NCBI RefSeq assembly: GCF_031846185.1
Contig: NZ_JAVRIF010000005.1
Coordinates: 186,001 to 250,000, forward strand
Direction: 5' to 3'
DNA: 64,000 nt
Source: Thalassotalea_H castellviae
Lineage (GTDB): Bacteria > Pseudomonadota > Gammaproteobacteria > Enterobacterales > Alteromonadaceae
Shown in pieces: positions 8,755 through 17,577 of the stretch (position 1 is its first letter; the number at the start of each line of letters is the position of its first letter). The notes under the pieces are model-generated. The model ran no database searches, had not been told where the DNA came from, and saw nothing but the letters and a program-made list of their open reading frames with translations. The position numbers and the translations under genes are program-made.

Positions 8755-9366
8755 ATGGAATTAGCATTTTCTCAGGCCTGTGAAAACAACAAGTCTGCCA
8801 TTTTATCAGTATTAAATCAGGCGTTTAGTACCACAAACAAGGTGCTTGAAATAGGCTCTGGCACGGGTCAACATGCCGTACATTTTGCTGAACATTTACC
8901 ACAACTAGTTTGGCAAACCAGTGATCTTGCCACCAATCATTTTTCTATCCAGCAAAGAGTCATTAACAGCGGTTTAAACAATATTCGCGCGCCTATTACC
9001 CTTGATCTTACTGAAGACTGGTCTTTTACTAACGACAACAGTACCCCTTATTTTGATGGTATTTTTACTGCCAATACCCTGCATATTGTGAGCTGGCCGC
9101 TAGTACAACGCTTTTTCACTGGCGTTGGCAATAATTTAGTCAAAGACGGAACCTTATGTATTTACGGACCATTTAACTACCAAGGTAAATTTACTAGCGC
9201 AAGTAATCAACAATTTGATACGTGGTTAAAAGAACGTGATCAACTCAGTGGTATTCGTGACTTTGAAGCCATAATTACCTTGGCAAATGCTGCCGGTTTT
9301 TCTTTAATCACCGACCACACTATGCCGGCAAATAACCGTTTATTAGTATTTAGAAAATGCGAATAA
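8755..9366 (+). CDS. DUF938 family SAM-dependent methyltransferase-like protein
   Basis: A 203-residue protein with a class I methyltransferase fold. The SAM-binding motif I is VLEIGSGTGQHAVHFA near residues 32-47, followed by an acidic motif II region (WQTSDLA). The N-terminus FSQACENNKSAILSVL and the later FDGIFTANTLHIVSWPLVQRFF block are characteristic of DUF938. The substrate is unknown. AGGAAA lies upstream of the ATG. It follows the FemAB-like gene closely and converges on the scoAB operon. Confidence 0.88.
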   Translation: MELAFSQACENNKSAILSVLNQAFSTTNKVLEIGSGTGQHAVHFAEHLPQLVWQTSDLATNHFSIQQRVINSGLNNIRAPITLDLTEDWSFTNDNSTPYFDGIFTANTLHIVSWPLVQRFFTGVGNNLVKDGTLCIYGPFNYQGKFTSASNQQFDTWLKERDQLSGIRDFEAIITLANAAGFSLITDHTMPANNRLLVFRKCE

Positions 9367-9382
9367 ATAATTAGCAACAAAT

Positions 9383-9419
9383 TAAAAAAAAACGGCACTT
9401 TCAACGAACCAAAGTGCCG
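9383..9419 (-). terminator. Intrinsic terminator of the hydroxybutyrate operon
   Basis: A 9-bp stem (CGGCACTTT 9393-9401 with AAAGTGCCG 9411-9419) and a 9-base loop. The run of A residues at 9384-9392 reads as a T-tract on the minus strand, so it ends the operon just after scoB. Confidence 0.85.
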
Positions 9420-9426
9420 AACTAGG

Positions 9427-10083
9427 TTAAACAAGCATTTCTTTTACGTTTTCACTAACAATTAATTCACCTTCCGTCAGCGCTTGAATTTCTTCAATAG
9501 AAACCCCTGGCGCATATTCTAATAAATGAAATTTACCTTGATGAATTTCTAAGTAAGCTAAGTCGGTAAGCACCTTTTTAATACAATTTTTACCTGTGAG
9601 CGGCAAAGTACAATTGGCGAGTAATTTAGAATCTCCATGCTTTGAAGCATGTGTCATGGTAACAATAATATTATCAGCGCCGGCCACTAAATCCATTGCG
9701 CCCCCCATGCCTTTGATTAACTTTCCAGGGATCATATATGAAGCAATGTTGCCATTCACATCCACTTCAAAGGCACCGAGTACCGTTAAATCAACATGGC
9801 CACCGCGGATCATGGCAAATGACTCAGCACTTGAAAATACAGACGCTCCGGTTGCCATAGTGACCGTTTGCTTACCGGCATTAATTAAATCCGCATCAAT
9901 TTCATCTTCCGTAGGAAATTGTCCCATGCCCAGAAGGCCGTTTTCTGATTGCAGCATAACTTCCATATTTTCAGGAATATAATTCGCCACTAAAGTAGGA
10001 ATACCAATCCCTAAATTAACGTAATAACCGTCTTGTAATTCTTGAGCAACGCGCTTTGCCATTTGTTCTCGAGTTAACGCCAT
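9427..10083 (-). CDS. scoB: 3-oxoacid CoA-transferase subunit B
   Basis: A 218-residue beta subunit of a succinyl-CoA:3-ketoacid CoA-transferase. The SENGLLG motif carries the catalytic glutamate (E47) that forms the CoA thioester, and the glycine-rich segment GIGIPTLVANY lies at 25-35. With subunit A it moves CoA from succinyl-CoA, or a similar donor, to acetoacetate, giving acetoacetyl-CoA. It starts 2 bases after scoA ends, with AGGAG before the ATG, and is the last gene of the operon. The substrate assignment rests on family and on the neighbouring 3-hydroxybutyrate dehydrogenase. Confidence 0.94.
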   Translation of the reverse strand: MALTREQMAKRVAQELQDGYYVNLGIGIPTLVANYIPENMEVMLQSENGLLGMGQFPTEDEIDADLINAGKQTVTMATGASVFSSAESFAMIRGGHVDLTVLGAFEVDVNGNIASYMIPGKLIKGMGGAMDLVAGADNIIVTMTHASKHGDSKLLANCTLPLTGKNCIKKVLTDLAYLEIHQGKFHLLEYAPGVSIEEIQALTEGELIVSENVKEMLV

Positions 10084-10085
10084 TT

Positions 10086-10805
10086 TTATTCTCCTGACTC
10101 TTGCTGCGAAGGACGAATCGTTCGCTGTTCAATGCGTTTTTCAAAGGTGCCGACAATCAGACGGTCGACATAAATACCTGAGGTATGAATTTGGTCTGGA
10201 TCAAGTTCACCTGGTTCAACGATTTCTTCAACTTCAACGACCGTGATTTTTCCTGCGGTTGCCGCCATTGGATTAAAATTACGCGCTGTTTTGCGATAAA
10301 CTAAGTTGCCGTATTTGTCCGCTTTCCACGCTTTGATAATCGCGAAATCACCTTTTATGCCCTCTTCCAGCAAGTATTCTCTGCCATTAAAAGTACGTAC
10401 TTCCTTACCTTCTCCCACTGGTGTACCAACACCTGTAGCAGTGAAAAAAGCAGGAATGCCCGCTCCGCCAGCCCGCATTTTTTCAGCAAGAGTTCCTTGC
10501 GGTGTTAATTCAACGGCTAATTCGCCACTCATCATTTGTCGTTCAAACTCAGCATTTTCACCGACATATGACGCCACTATTTTGCTAATTTGACGATCGG
10601 CAAGTAACACCCCTAAACCAAAATCATCAACACCACAATTATTTGAAACCACCGTAAGATCTTTAGTGCCTTTACGCTTAATTTCATTGATTAAGTTTTC
10701 AGGAATGCCGCATAAACCGAAGCCGCCAGCAATGACTGTCATTCCGTTTTCTAAGCCTGCCATCGCTTCTTGATAGTTAGCGACAACTTTATTAAAACCT
10801 GCCAT
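10086..10805 (-). CDS. scoA: 3-oxoacid CoA-transferase subunit A
   Basis: A 239-residue alpha subunit, the usual length. The family CoA-binding loop GGFGLCGIPENLI is at about 27-39, with conserved VSNNCGVDDFGLG and GGAGIPAFFTATGVGTPV segments further on. It pairs with the adjacent subunit B in activating acetoacetate. The gene lies 62 bases downstream of the 3-hydroxybutyrate dehydrogenase gene on the same strand. AtoD-type acetate CoA-transferase is the main alternative; the pairing with a 3-hydroxybutyrate dehydrogenase favours ScoA. Confidence 0.93.
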   Translation of the reverse strand: MAGFNKVVANYQEAMAGLENGMTVIAGGFGLCGIPENLINEIKRKGTKDLTVVSNNCGVDDFGLGVLLADRQISKIVASYVGENAEFERQMMSGELAVELTPQGTLAEKMRAGGAGIPAFFTATGVGTPVGEGKEVRTFNGREYLLEEGIKGDFAIIKAWKADKYGNLVYRKTARNFNPMAATAGKITVVEVEEIVEPGELDPDQIHTSGIYVDRLIVGTFEKRIEQRTIRPSQQESGE

Positions 10806-10867
10806 TTTTTTGTTCCTATATTTGATAAATTAAATAGCTTAATGCTTTCAAAAGCGATTTAATGGAA

Positions 10868-11635
10868 TTATTTCACTGTCCAACCGCCATCAAGCACAAG
10901 GGCTTGGCCGGTCATATTTCTTGCTTCTTTACTCGCCAAAAAACACACCGTGGCACAGATTTCGTCAATATCGATAAACGACTTTTTCGGCATAGGCTCT
11001 AGCATTATTTTATTGATGACGTCTTCTTCGCTAATGCCATGTTGTTGCGCTTGGTCTTTGATCTGTTTTTCAACTAATGGCGTTTTAACGTAGGCAGGAC
11101 AAATTGTATTGATGGTAATGTCAGTATCAGATGTTTCTAAAGCGATCACTTTCGAAAAACCAATTAAGCCATGTTTAGCTGCCACATATGCAGACTTATA
11201 AGGCGAAGCAACTAAGCCATGTATTGAGCCAATATTGATAATTCTGCCAAAGCCGTTTTCCCGCATTTTGGGCATAAAAGCTTTACAGGTTCGCGCCGGC
11301 CCTGTCAGTAATACATCAACAATTTTTTGCCAAACATTCATGGGAAAATCTTCTAAACGTGAAACATGCTGTATACCGGCATTGTTGACTAAAATGTCCA
11401 CGGTTGTATCAGCTAATGCTGCGAGTAAATTTTCGATATCTTGTTCATTGGTAACGTCTAGTTTAATGCCTCTTGCAGTTAAGCCTTTTTCAGCCAATTT
11501 TTGCTGGGCAGATAAAACCGCTTCATCATTCATATCAGTGATAATGATATTCGCACCTTTTTCAGCCAACGACTGAGCAACACCGAAACCAATACCACTA
11601 CCTGCTCCGGTTATTAAGGCGGTCATGTTTTTCAT
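10868..11635 (-). CDS. bdhA: D-3-hydroxybutyrate dehydrogenase (SDR family)
   Basis: A 255-residue short-chain dehydrogenase. The NAD-binding motif TGAGSGIG is at about 9-16, the NNAG motif near residue 88, the catalytic serine in NIGSIHGLVASP, and Tyr/Lys in SAYVAAKHG near residues 150-160. SIHGLVASPYKSAYVAAKHGL is strongly typical of 3-hydroxybutyrate dehydrogenases rather than generic 3-ketoacyl reductases. It would oxidise D-3-hydroxybutyrate to acetoacetate, which the CoA-transferase then activates. Its start overlaps the stop of the upstream hydrolase gene (TAATG), showing translational coupling. Confidence 0.92.
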   Translation of the reverse strand: MKNMTALITGAGSGIGFGVAQSLAEKGANIIITDMNDEAVLSAQQKLAEKGLTARGIKLDVTNEQDIENLLAALADTTVDILVNNAGIQHVSRLEDFPMNVWQKIVDVLLTGPARTCKAFMPKMRENGFGRIINIGSIHGLVASPYKSAYVAAKHGLIGFSKVIALETSDTDITINTICPAYVKTPLVEKQIKDQAQQHGISEEDVINKIMLEPMPKKSFIDIDEICATVCFLASKEARNMTGQALVLDGGWTVK

Positions 11636-12813
11636 TATTTACTCTCCAAAAATGTTGTAATGGTTTTTGCTTTACTGCTGATTGAAAAGAGACCATCTAA
11701 ATGCCCCCACATGCCTTGAATTTCTTCATACTGACTATTTTCACCAATAAGTTCATGCGCTTTTTTAGCCATAGAAGGAAATAACACTAAATCATTGGCA
11801 GCTGGCAAAAATAAGGTTATAGCGGTAATTTTTTTCAAACTTCCGGCAAGGTCATTATTATGACCGGCAATAAACAATTGATTGGCTCTGACAAGATATA
11901 AAACATGATTGGCATCAATAATATCGAGCTTTGCCCCCGCGGCGCCATAAAGCCAATCAACCACCGGAAAATTAGCGTTAATATCATTTAATGCCGCTTG
12001 ATTAATGGCTTGATGTGTAGGGTTTGAAGCATTGAAAATAGCTGGGTGCATTGCATCTTGGGTGATACTTGCTAAAGATAATTGCAATCCTCTTTTTGGT
12101 GCTTCACTTTGATAGTAATCACCACCATTCCAGTTAGGATCGGCTTTTATCGGTGCAGCCCAAGACTCTAACCCCGCGACTAACCACGCATCCATTTCTG
12201 CCGCGCCAATAACAGAAATCATTCGTTCAACCATGTCTGGATAGGCAACAGACCATTCAATAGCTTGCAACGAGCCCATAGAGGCACCCACAACGGCGTG
12301 TAATTTTTTAATACCTAAGCTATCGATGAGCGCTTTTTGTACATTGACAAAATCGCGAATAGTGACCACAGGAAAGGTTAATCCGTAAGGTTTTCCTGTT
12401 TTAGGATCAATCGTTGCAGGCCCTGTTGTTATAACGTTTTTATCGAACGCACTGGCATTCACCAAAGTGTCAGAACTAATGACATAATATTTATCGGTAT
12501 CAATGGCTTTACCTGGGCCAATAATGCTATCCCAATAGCCTGGCAAGGCATCACTTTCATTGTATTTACCAGCAGCATGTGAATTTCCTGAAAAGAAATG
12601 AGTAATCAAAATAGCATTACTTTTATCTTGGTTTAACGTGCCATAGGCTTCCCACCCTACGTTTACTTGCGCAATATTTTTACCACCAAAGGTTTGAAAA
12701 TTATCCAGTGTAAATTTTTGCTTAGTAACCAATAATGGTTTACTAGCTTCGTCTGCAAAGCAAAATCCTGATAACAGCAAAGTCGCAGCTAAAAGAAGAA
12801 GTCTTATATTCAT
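11635..12813 (-). CDS. Exported MetX-like alpha/beta hydrolase, candidate hydroxybutyrate ester hydrolase
   Basis: A 392-residue alpha/beta hydrolase of the homoserine O-acetyltransferase (MetX) type with a signal peptide (residues 1-20, LLLSGFCFA then D). The nucleophile elbow GASMGS places the serine at S178, and acidic and histidine triad members appear in the C-terminal AANDLVLFP and MWGHLDG segments. True MetX enzymes are cytoplasmic, so an exported copy in a ketone-body operon is unlikely to make O-acetylhomoserine. A periplasmic esterase releasing 3-hydroxybutyrate from oligomers is my inference. ATG 12813 is chosen because AGGAA lies 7 bases upstream; the in-frame ATG at 12828 would put that site inside the gene. 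It is coupled to bdhA. Confidence 0.8.
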   Translation of the reverse strand: MNIRLLLLAATLLLSGFCFADEASKPLLVTKQKFTLDNFQTFGGKNIAQVNVGWEAYGTLNQDKSNAILITHFFSGNSHAAGKYNESDALPGYWDSIIGPGKAIDTDKYYVISSDTLVNASAFDKNVITTGPATIDPKTGKPYGLTFPVVTIRDFVNVQKALIDSLGIKKLHAVVGASMGSLQAIEWSVAYPDMVERMISVIGAAEMDAWLVAGLESWAAPIKADPNWNGGDYYQSEAPKRGLQLSLASITQDAMHPAIFNASNPTHQAINQAALNDINANFPVVDWLYGAAGAKLDIIDANHVLYLVRANQLFIAGHNNDLAGSLKKITAITLFLPAANDLVLFPSMAKKAHELIGENSQYEEIQGMWGHLDGLFSISSKAKTITTFLESK

Positions 12814-12831
12814 AGTATTTCCTATCAAAAA

Positions 12832-14127
12832 CTAAATAAAAATAAACAAGCCAATGGCAAGTATTAAGCCTAACAATGGAACTGCGCCGGTCATGGCAAA
12901 CATAGACCAATACGCGCTGGCATGGGTTTCCTTACAAATAGCACGAATGGTAGTAACAACATAACCATTATGTGGCAAGGTATCTAAAGCGCCAGAACTT
13001 ATGGCAACTACCCGATGTAACTCTTCAGGATTCACCCCTTGATCAATATAATGAGGTGCAAGTAATGGTAAGGCAATCACTTGGCCTCCTGAGGCCGAAC
13101 CTGTTAACCCTGCTATAACACTTACGGCAACAGCGGCACCGATTAATTCATTGCCAGGCATTTGCGTCATAATGTTTACTGCCACTTGAAATGCTTCTGT
13201 TGATTTTGCTACAGCGCCAAAACCAACGACGGCAGCGGTATTACCAATAGCAATCAATGCCCCGTTTGTACCTTCAGAAATAGCATTATTTAGATTGTGA
13301 AAATATTTGTTATTGATCAACCAAATACTGATCACTCCACCGGCTAATGCAACAATCAAAGCATTATGGCCAAAATAACTGTGTAGGCTAAATGATAATA
13401 TTAAGACCACCAACAACGGGATAACACCAGTAATGGGGTGAGGGTAATCTCGTTGAGGAATTTCTGGATCATCTTCACGGTGTTCAAAAACTTCCCCGTT
13501 GGCTATCGCTTTGGAAATCAGTTTTTTTAACCACCAATAACCAAATAGCGCCATAAATATTGCGACCACTAAACTCACTTCCCAGCCAGCATAAGGCGTA
13601 GTGCCTAGATATTTTATCGGGATCCAGTTTTGAATTTCTGGCGAACCGGCAGAAGTCATCGTGAACGTGACCGAGCCAAAAGCTAACGTGGCGGGAATGA
13701 AACGGCGCGGTAAATTAGCATCTTTAAATAAACTTAGTGCCATTGGGTAAACCGAAAATGCAACAACAAATAAGTTTACGCCACCGTAAGTTAAAATGGC
13801 ACACGCGGCGACAACCGCAAAAACCGCTTTTTTCATGCCGAGTTTATCAACAATATAGCGAGCAACACTGTCTGCAGCACCGGTATCTTCCATAAATTTA
13901 CCGAATAAAGAACCCAGTAAAAACATAAAAAACCACGCGGCAATAAAACTTGTAAAGCCAGACATATAAGTGCTAACAAAATAAGTATCGCCAGTAAGTA
14001 ACGCCATATTATTGCTAAGGGCTACTAGTAACGCACATAAAGGAGCGCTAATGAATAAATTCATGCCCCTCATCGTGAGAACCACTAATAAAATGAGTCC
14101 TCCGACTAAGCCAAACATACTTAACAT
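12832..14127 (-). CDS. GntP family permease, probable hydroxybutyrate/short-chain organic acid transporter
   Basis: A 431-residue inner-membrane carrier with about twelve hydrophobic segments. GntP-family signatures are LGSLFGKFMEDTGAADSVARYIV near residues 70-93, FTMTSAGSPEIQNW near 156-169 and the C-terminal SGALDTLPHNGYVVTTI. Members carry gluconate and other small organic acids, including 3-hydroxybutyrate in ketone-body operons. As first gene of the permease-hydrolase-bdhA-scoA-scoB operon, its likely cargo is 3-hydroxybutyrate or acetoacetate; this comes from context. It diverges from a TonB-dependent receptor gene. Confidence 0.87.
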   Translation of the reverse strand: MLSMFGLVGGLILLVVLTMRGMNLFISAPLCALLVALSNNMALLTGDTYFVSTYMSGFTSFIAAWFFMFLLGSLFGKFMEDTGAADSVARYIVDKLGMKKAVFAVVAACAILTYGGVNLFVVAFSVYPMALSLFKDANLPRRFIPATLAFGSVTFTMTSAGSPEIQNWIPIKYLGTTPYAGWEVSLVVAIFMALFGYWWLKKLISKAIANGEVFEHREDDPEIPQRDYPHPITGVIPLLVVLILSFSLHSYFGHNALIVALAGGVISIWLINNKYFHNLNNAISEGTNGALIAIGNTAAVVGFGAVAKSTEAFQVAVNIMTQMPGNELIGAAVAVSVIAGLTGSASGGQVIALPLLAPHYIDQGVNPEELHRVVAISSGALDTLPHNGYVVTTIRAICKETHASAYWSMFAMTGAVPLLGLILAIGLFIFI

Positions 14128-14281
14128 AAGTAATTCCTGAGTATTGTTTTAATTAAATCAATTTGACTGAAGAGATCTCTCACTAACAAAACTCATGAGT
14201 AATATAAGATGATAGCTTATGGAAAATAATCACCTTAAATGCTCAATTTCATTGTGCTTTACAGGGTGATAAAAAGGTATA

Positions 14282-14317
14282 GTACTTAAGTACCACATAC
14301 AGATGGATGTGCTTAAG
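14282..14317. promoter_or_regulatory. CTTAAG repeat pair in the permease/receptor divergent promoter
   Basis: The 267-base divergent region holds a perfect 12-bp palindrome GTACTTAAGTAC (14282-14293) and a related GTGCTTAAGC (14309-14318) 27 bases further on, about 80-110 bases before the receptor start. They could be operators, for instance for the nearby LuxR-type regulator, but nothing in the sequence proves this. CTTAAG is also a short palindrome that can occur by chance in AT-rich DNA. Confidence 0.35.
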
Positions 14318-14394
14318 CTAGATTAACTAATGACTGAAAAACAATCACTGCAATAAATAAAACTATAAAGAAAGAATATCCATCGGGGAGAAAC

Positions 14395-16737
14395 ATGAAT
14401 ACATCAATGTTTACATCAAAAACGGCTCAAAGTAAGTCGTCTCAAAACACTTTTAGCAAATCGCTGTGTGCAATAGCTATTAGTTCAACACTTATGAGTT
14501 CTGCAGTTTATGCGGCAGAAGAATCTCAAGAAAAGAAAGTGGCTGGTTTAGAAATAATCGAAGTAACCGCCCGTAAAACGACTGAAAACTTACAAGAAAC
14601 ACCGGTTGCTATGACATCAGTTGGCGCAGCCGAGTTAGCTGAAAATGGTATTTCTGTGATGACAGAAGTACAACGTTTTTCGCCAAACACCACACTGCAA
14701 ACCAGCCGTGGTACTAACTCGACACTAACAGCCTTTATACGTGGTGTTGGTCAACAAGATCCACTTTGGGGTTATGAACCTGGTGTTGGTATTTATGTTG
14801 ATGACGTCTACTTAGCTAGACCACAAGGTGCGGTATTAGATCTTTTAGATATTGAACGTATCGAAGTATTACGTGGTCCACAAGGAACTTTATACGGTAA
14901 AAACACGATTGGTGGTGCGGTTAAGTATGTCACTAAAGAAATGTCTGGTGATGCTGAATTTGACATTCAAGGGACACTTGGCAGCTATAATCAAAAAGAT
15001 TTAAAAATGACTGGGCAAATGCCTTTAGTTGAAAATACCCTTTACTTAGGTTTTGGTTATGCGAATTTAAATCGAGATGGGTTTGGCGAGTTTTTAATTT
15101 CTGATTTACCGAATCAAGATAAAGAAAACTACAACAAGGACTTAACAGCTGCACGTTTAACCTTAGAATATCATGCTACTGATGATATATTTATGCGCTT
15201 AGCATGGGATAAAACCCAAGACGACTCAAACGCTAAGGGCGGTTACCGTTTATTACCAAGCTTATTAACCAATGCTCCTGTGCCTAATAATGTTTTTGAT
15301 TCTTATACCAGTATGCCAACTGAAAATAGTGTTGAATTATCTGGATTAAGTTTTATGGTCAATTGGCAAGCGTCTGACAATTTAGCCTTGAAATATGTCG
15401 CGACTTCTCGTGACGGGTATTCAGATACCAACATTGATTTTGACAATACCCCGTTAGATATTTTTGACGTACCAGCTTTCTATGATGATGAAAATAACAG
15501 CCATGAATTACAAGCATCGTACAATGGTGAAGGATATAGCATTGTTGGTGGCTTATATTTATATGATGGTGAATCTTGTGGCCATTTCGATGCCATTTTA
15601 GGTTTCTTAGGTCGCGCAGCTTATGGCGCTTCATTAGGTGCCACAGGTTTAACGCGTGAAGTAACGGGTTGTAACAACAGTGAGAGTAGCGCGATATACC
15701 TACAAAGTAGTATCGATTTATCAGAAAAGCTTTCATTAACATTGGGTGCACGATATACCAAAGAAGATAAAGAAGCTTACGTAAACAACGGTATCGCTTT
15801 TTCAAACGTTTACCCAAGTTCTGGTTGGATTGACGGCTACACCAGAGACCCGAGTATCACTTTCCCACAAGTACTAGGTGAAGATACCAATGGCGATGGC
15901 ACATTAGATGCGCCTAAAAAAGCAGATTGGTCTCAGTTTTCACCGCGTGTAGGTCTTGAATATCAAATGGATAAAGACACCATGATATTTGCCAGTTATT
16001 CACAAGGCTTTAAATCAGGTACATTTAACCCACGTGCAACGTTAAACGAAATGGCAGCAAATCCAGAAATTGTTGATACTATCGAATTTGGTATCAAGAA
16101 AGATTGGAACGATGAGTTACGTACCAACGTGACATTATTCTCTATTGACCACAAAGATCGTCAATATATTACCATCACACCTGATGCCAATGATCTAACG
16201 GTATTGAATCAAAACTTAGGTAACATCAAAGGTTCGACTGGTGACGGGGTTGAAGCTGAAGTTACTTGGGCTGCAACCGATGATTTAAGAATCGACTTTT
16301 CTTTCGGTTATATTGATTCAGAAATAGAAGATGATCCTACGGTAGCCGTGCCATTAGTTGGCATATCTAACACACCTAAGTACACAATGAACCTTGCAGC
16401 AAATTATACCTTAGATACTGACATAGGTTATTTTGTCTTTAGTGGCGGATATTACTACCGTGACGAATATCTTTTATTTGAAGATAGCGACATGTTAACC
16501 CAAGACGGCTATGGCAATGTAAATGCAAGCATAACTTGGGAAAGTACCGAAGGTAATTGGTACGGTGGTTTACATGGTAAAAACTTAACCGATGAAGAAG
16601 TGATGGTTGGTGGTTATAACTTTGCCGTAGACAATGGTGATGGTACTTATGGTGCTGGTTTAGGTGGTGATACGACCTTAATTGGTTACTTTGCCGACCC
16701 ACGTACTATTCACTTAACTCTAGGGTATAGATTCTAA
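14395..16737 (+). CDS. TonB-dependent receptor linked to the hydroxybutyrate operon
   Basis: A 780-residue outer-membrane receptor. It has an export signal of about 40 residues ending SSAVYAA and a plug domain with DDVYLARPQGAVLDLLDIERIEVLRGPQ split around residues 135-165. GTLYGKNTIGGAVKYVTK follows, and the beta-barrel ends in a C-terminal phenylalanine (LTLGYRF). The family imports bulky or scarce substrates using TonB energy. GGGGAG precedes the ATG. It is divergently transcribed from the GntP-bdhA-scoAB operon and followed by a terminator and a response regulator gene. Its substrate is unknown; the neighbours suggest a short-chain hydroxyacid oligomer or ester. Receptors for siderophores or other ligands remain possible, though no iron genes are nearby. 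Confidence 0.93.
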   Translation: MNTSMFTSKTAQSKSSQNTFSKSLCAIAISSTLMSSAVYAAEESQEKKVAGLEIIEVTARKTTENLQETPVAMTSVGAAELAENGISVMTEVQRFSPNTTLQTSRGTNSTLTAFIRGVGQQDPLWGYEPGVGIYVDDVYLARPQGAVLDLLDIERIEVLRGPQGTLYGKNTIGGAVKYVTKEMSGDAEFDIQGTLGSYNQKDLKMTGQMPLVENTLYLGFGYANLNRDGFGEFLISDLPNQDKENYNKDLTAARLTLEYHATDDIFMRLAWDKTQDDSNAKGGYRLLPSLLTNAPVPNNVFDSYTSMPTENSVELSGLSFMVNWQASDNLALKYVATSRDGYSDTNIDFDNTPLDIFDVPAFYDDENNSHELQASYNGEGYSIVGGLYLYDGESCGHFDAILGFLGRAAYGASLGATGLTREVTGCNNSESSAIYLQSSIDLSEKLSLTLGARYTKEDKEAYVNNGIAFSNVYPSSGWIDGYTRDPSITFPQVLGEDTNGDGTLDAPKKADWSQFSPRVGLEYQMDKDTMIFASYSQGFKSGTFNPRATLNEMAANPEIVDTIEFGIKKDWNDELRTNVTLFSIDHKDRQYITITPDANDLTVLNQNLGNIKGSTGDGVEAEVTWAATDDLRIDFSFGYIDSEIEDDPTVAVPLVGISNTPKYTMNLAANYTLDTDIGYFVFSGGYYYRDEYLLFEDSDMLTQDGYGNVNASITWESTEGNWYGGLHGKNLTDEEVMVGGYNFAVDNGDGTYGAGLGGDTTLIGYFADPRTIHLTLGYRF

Positions 16738-16750
16738 AATCGCCTATATA

Positions 16751-16785
16751 GGGGGCGTTATACTAGCGCCCCTCTATTCTTTCGT
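16751..16785 (+). terminator. Hairpin terminator after the TonB-dependent receptor
   Basis: The stem GGGGCG (16752-16757) with CGCCCC (16767-16772), extendable by TTA/TAG pairs with one wobble, lies about 15 bases past the receptor stop codon. A T-rich stretch follows. It separates the receptor from the regulator gene. Confidence 0.7.
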
Positions 16786-16812
16786 GTTTAAATAAATGTA
16801 TTAAGGTCAAAC

Positions 16813-17481
16813 ATGAGTATAGAATTTGTGAAATTAGCCATTGCAGATGACCACCCATTATTTCGTGCAGCACTGACTCAAGCGGCAAAAAAATCATTAC
16901 CTTTCAGTGAAATTATTGAAGCAGAATCTTTCAACAGTATTATTGATGTGATCCAAGAAAATCCAGATATAGAATTAATTTTTCTTGATTTAAATATGCC
17001 TGGCAATGATGGTTTTACCGGCTTAGCGACTATCCGAAACGCTTATCCAGATATACAAGTTGTCATGGTATCGGCGACAGAAGAAGCCAATATTATTAAT
17101 CGTGCCATTGATTTAGGGGCAAGTGGTTATATACCAAAATCAGCTTCCCTCGATGAAATTTCTGACGCGATAGATTTTGTCTTAGATGGTGAAACTTGGT
17201 TACCGCCTGGGATTAATTTGTCAACCGAGGCACCTTCCGAAGAAAAAGAAATTGCCGAGAAACTCAGTAAATTAACCCCAGCTCAATATCGAGTTTTGCA
17301 AATGATTGCCGATGGTTTATTGAATAAACAAATTGCTTATGAAATGAATATACAAGAGCCGACCGTTAAAAATCATGTTTCAGCCATTCTGCAAAAATTT
17401 GAAGTTAATAACCGTACTCAAGCAAGCACTCTCTTCCAAAAACTTAAACAAACATCACTTCAACCATCAAACTTAAACTAA
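16813..17481 (+). CDS. crbR: LuxR-type response regulator, CrbR-like
   Basis: A 222-residue response regulator. The receiver domain (about 1-125) has the acidic pair ADDHPLF, the phosphorylated aspartate D59 in FLDLNMPG, and the conserved lysine in YIPKSAS near residue 110. A LuxR-type helix-turn-helix follows (about 150-215: LTPAQYRVLQMIADGLLNKQIA). Length and domain order match CrbR/ErdR-type regulators, which pair with SLC5-containing hybrid kinases and control acetate or short-chain carbon use. The putative partner kinase lies 0.85 kb downstream on the other strand. AAGG precedes the ATG. The pairing is inferred from family and position. Confidence 0.78.
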   Translation: MSIEFVKLAIADDHPLFRAALTQAAKKSLPFSEIIEAESFNSIIDVIQENPDIELIFLDLNMPGNDGFTGLATIRNAYPDIQVVMVSATEEANIINRAIDLGASGYIPKSASLDEISDAIDFVLDGETWLPPGINLSTEAPSEEKEIAEKLSKLTPAQYRVLQMIADGLLNKQIAYEMNIQEPTVKNHVSAILQKFEVNNRTQASTLFQKLKQTSLQPSNLN

Positions 17482-17577
17482 AACTAAAATTAAAACTAAA
17501 AAGTGTAGAGCAATTTCTTAATTAAAATATATAGTTAGATACATGTTCGTTATGTATGGATACTTACTTGCGCTAAT

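Noticed and set aside
9596..9982. 128-codon open frame on the plus strand opposite scoB
   Set aside because: It is antisense to a well-supported conserved gene, has no ribosome site, and its sequence shows no recognisable domain.
15359..15817. 152-codon open frame on the minus strand inside the TonB-dependent receptor gene
   Set aside because: It is fully antisense to a conserved receptor. Its composition (many His, Leu and Tyr) reflects the complementary strand rather than a protein.
17476..17505. Short repeat of AAACTA-like units after the response regulator gene
   Set aside because: It is low-complexity AT-rich DNA with no dyad symmetry or defined unit length; too weak to call a repeat element.
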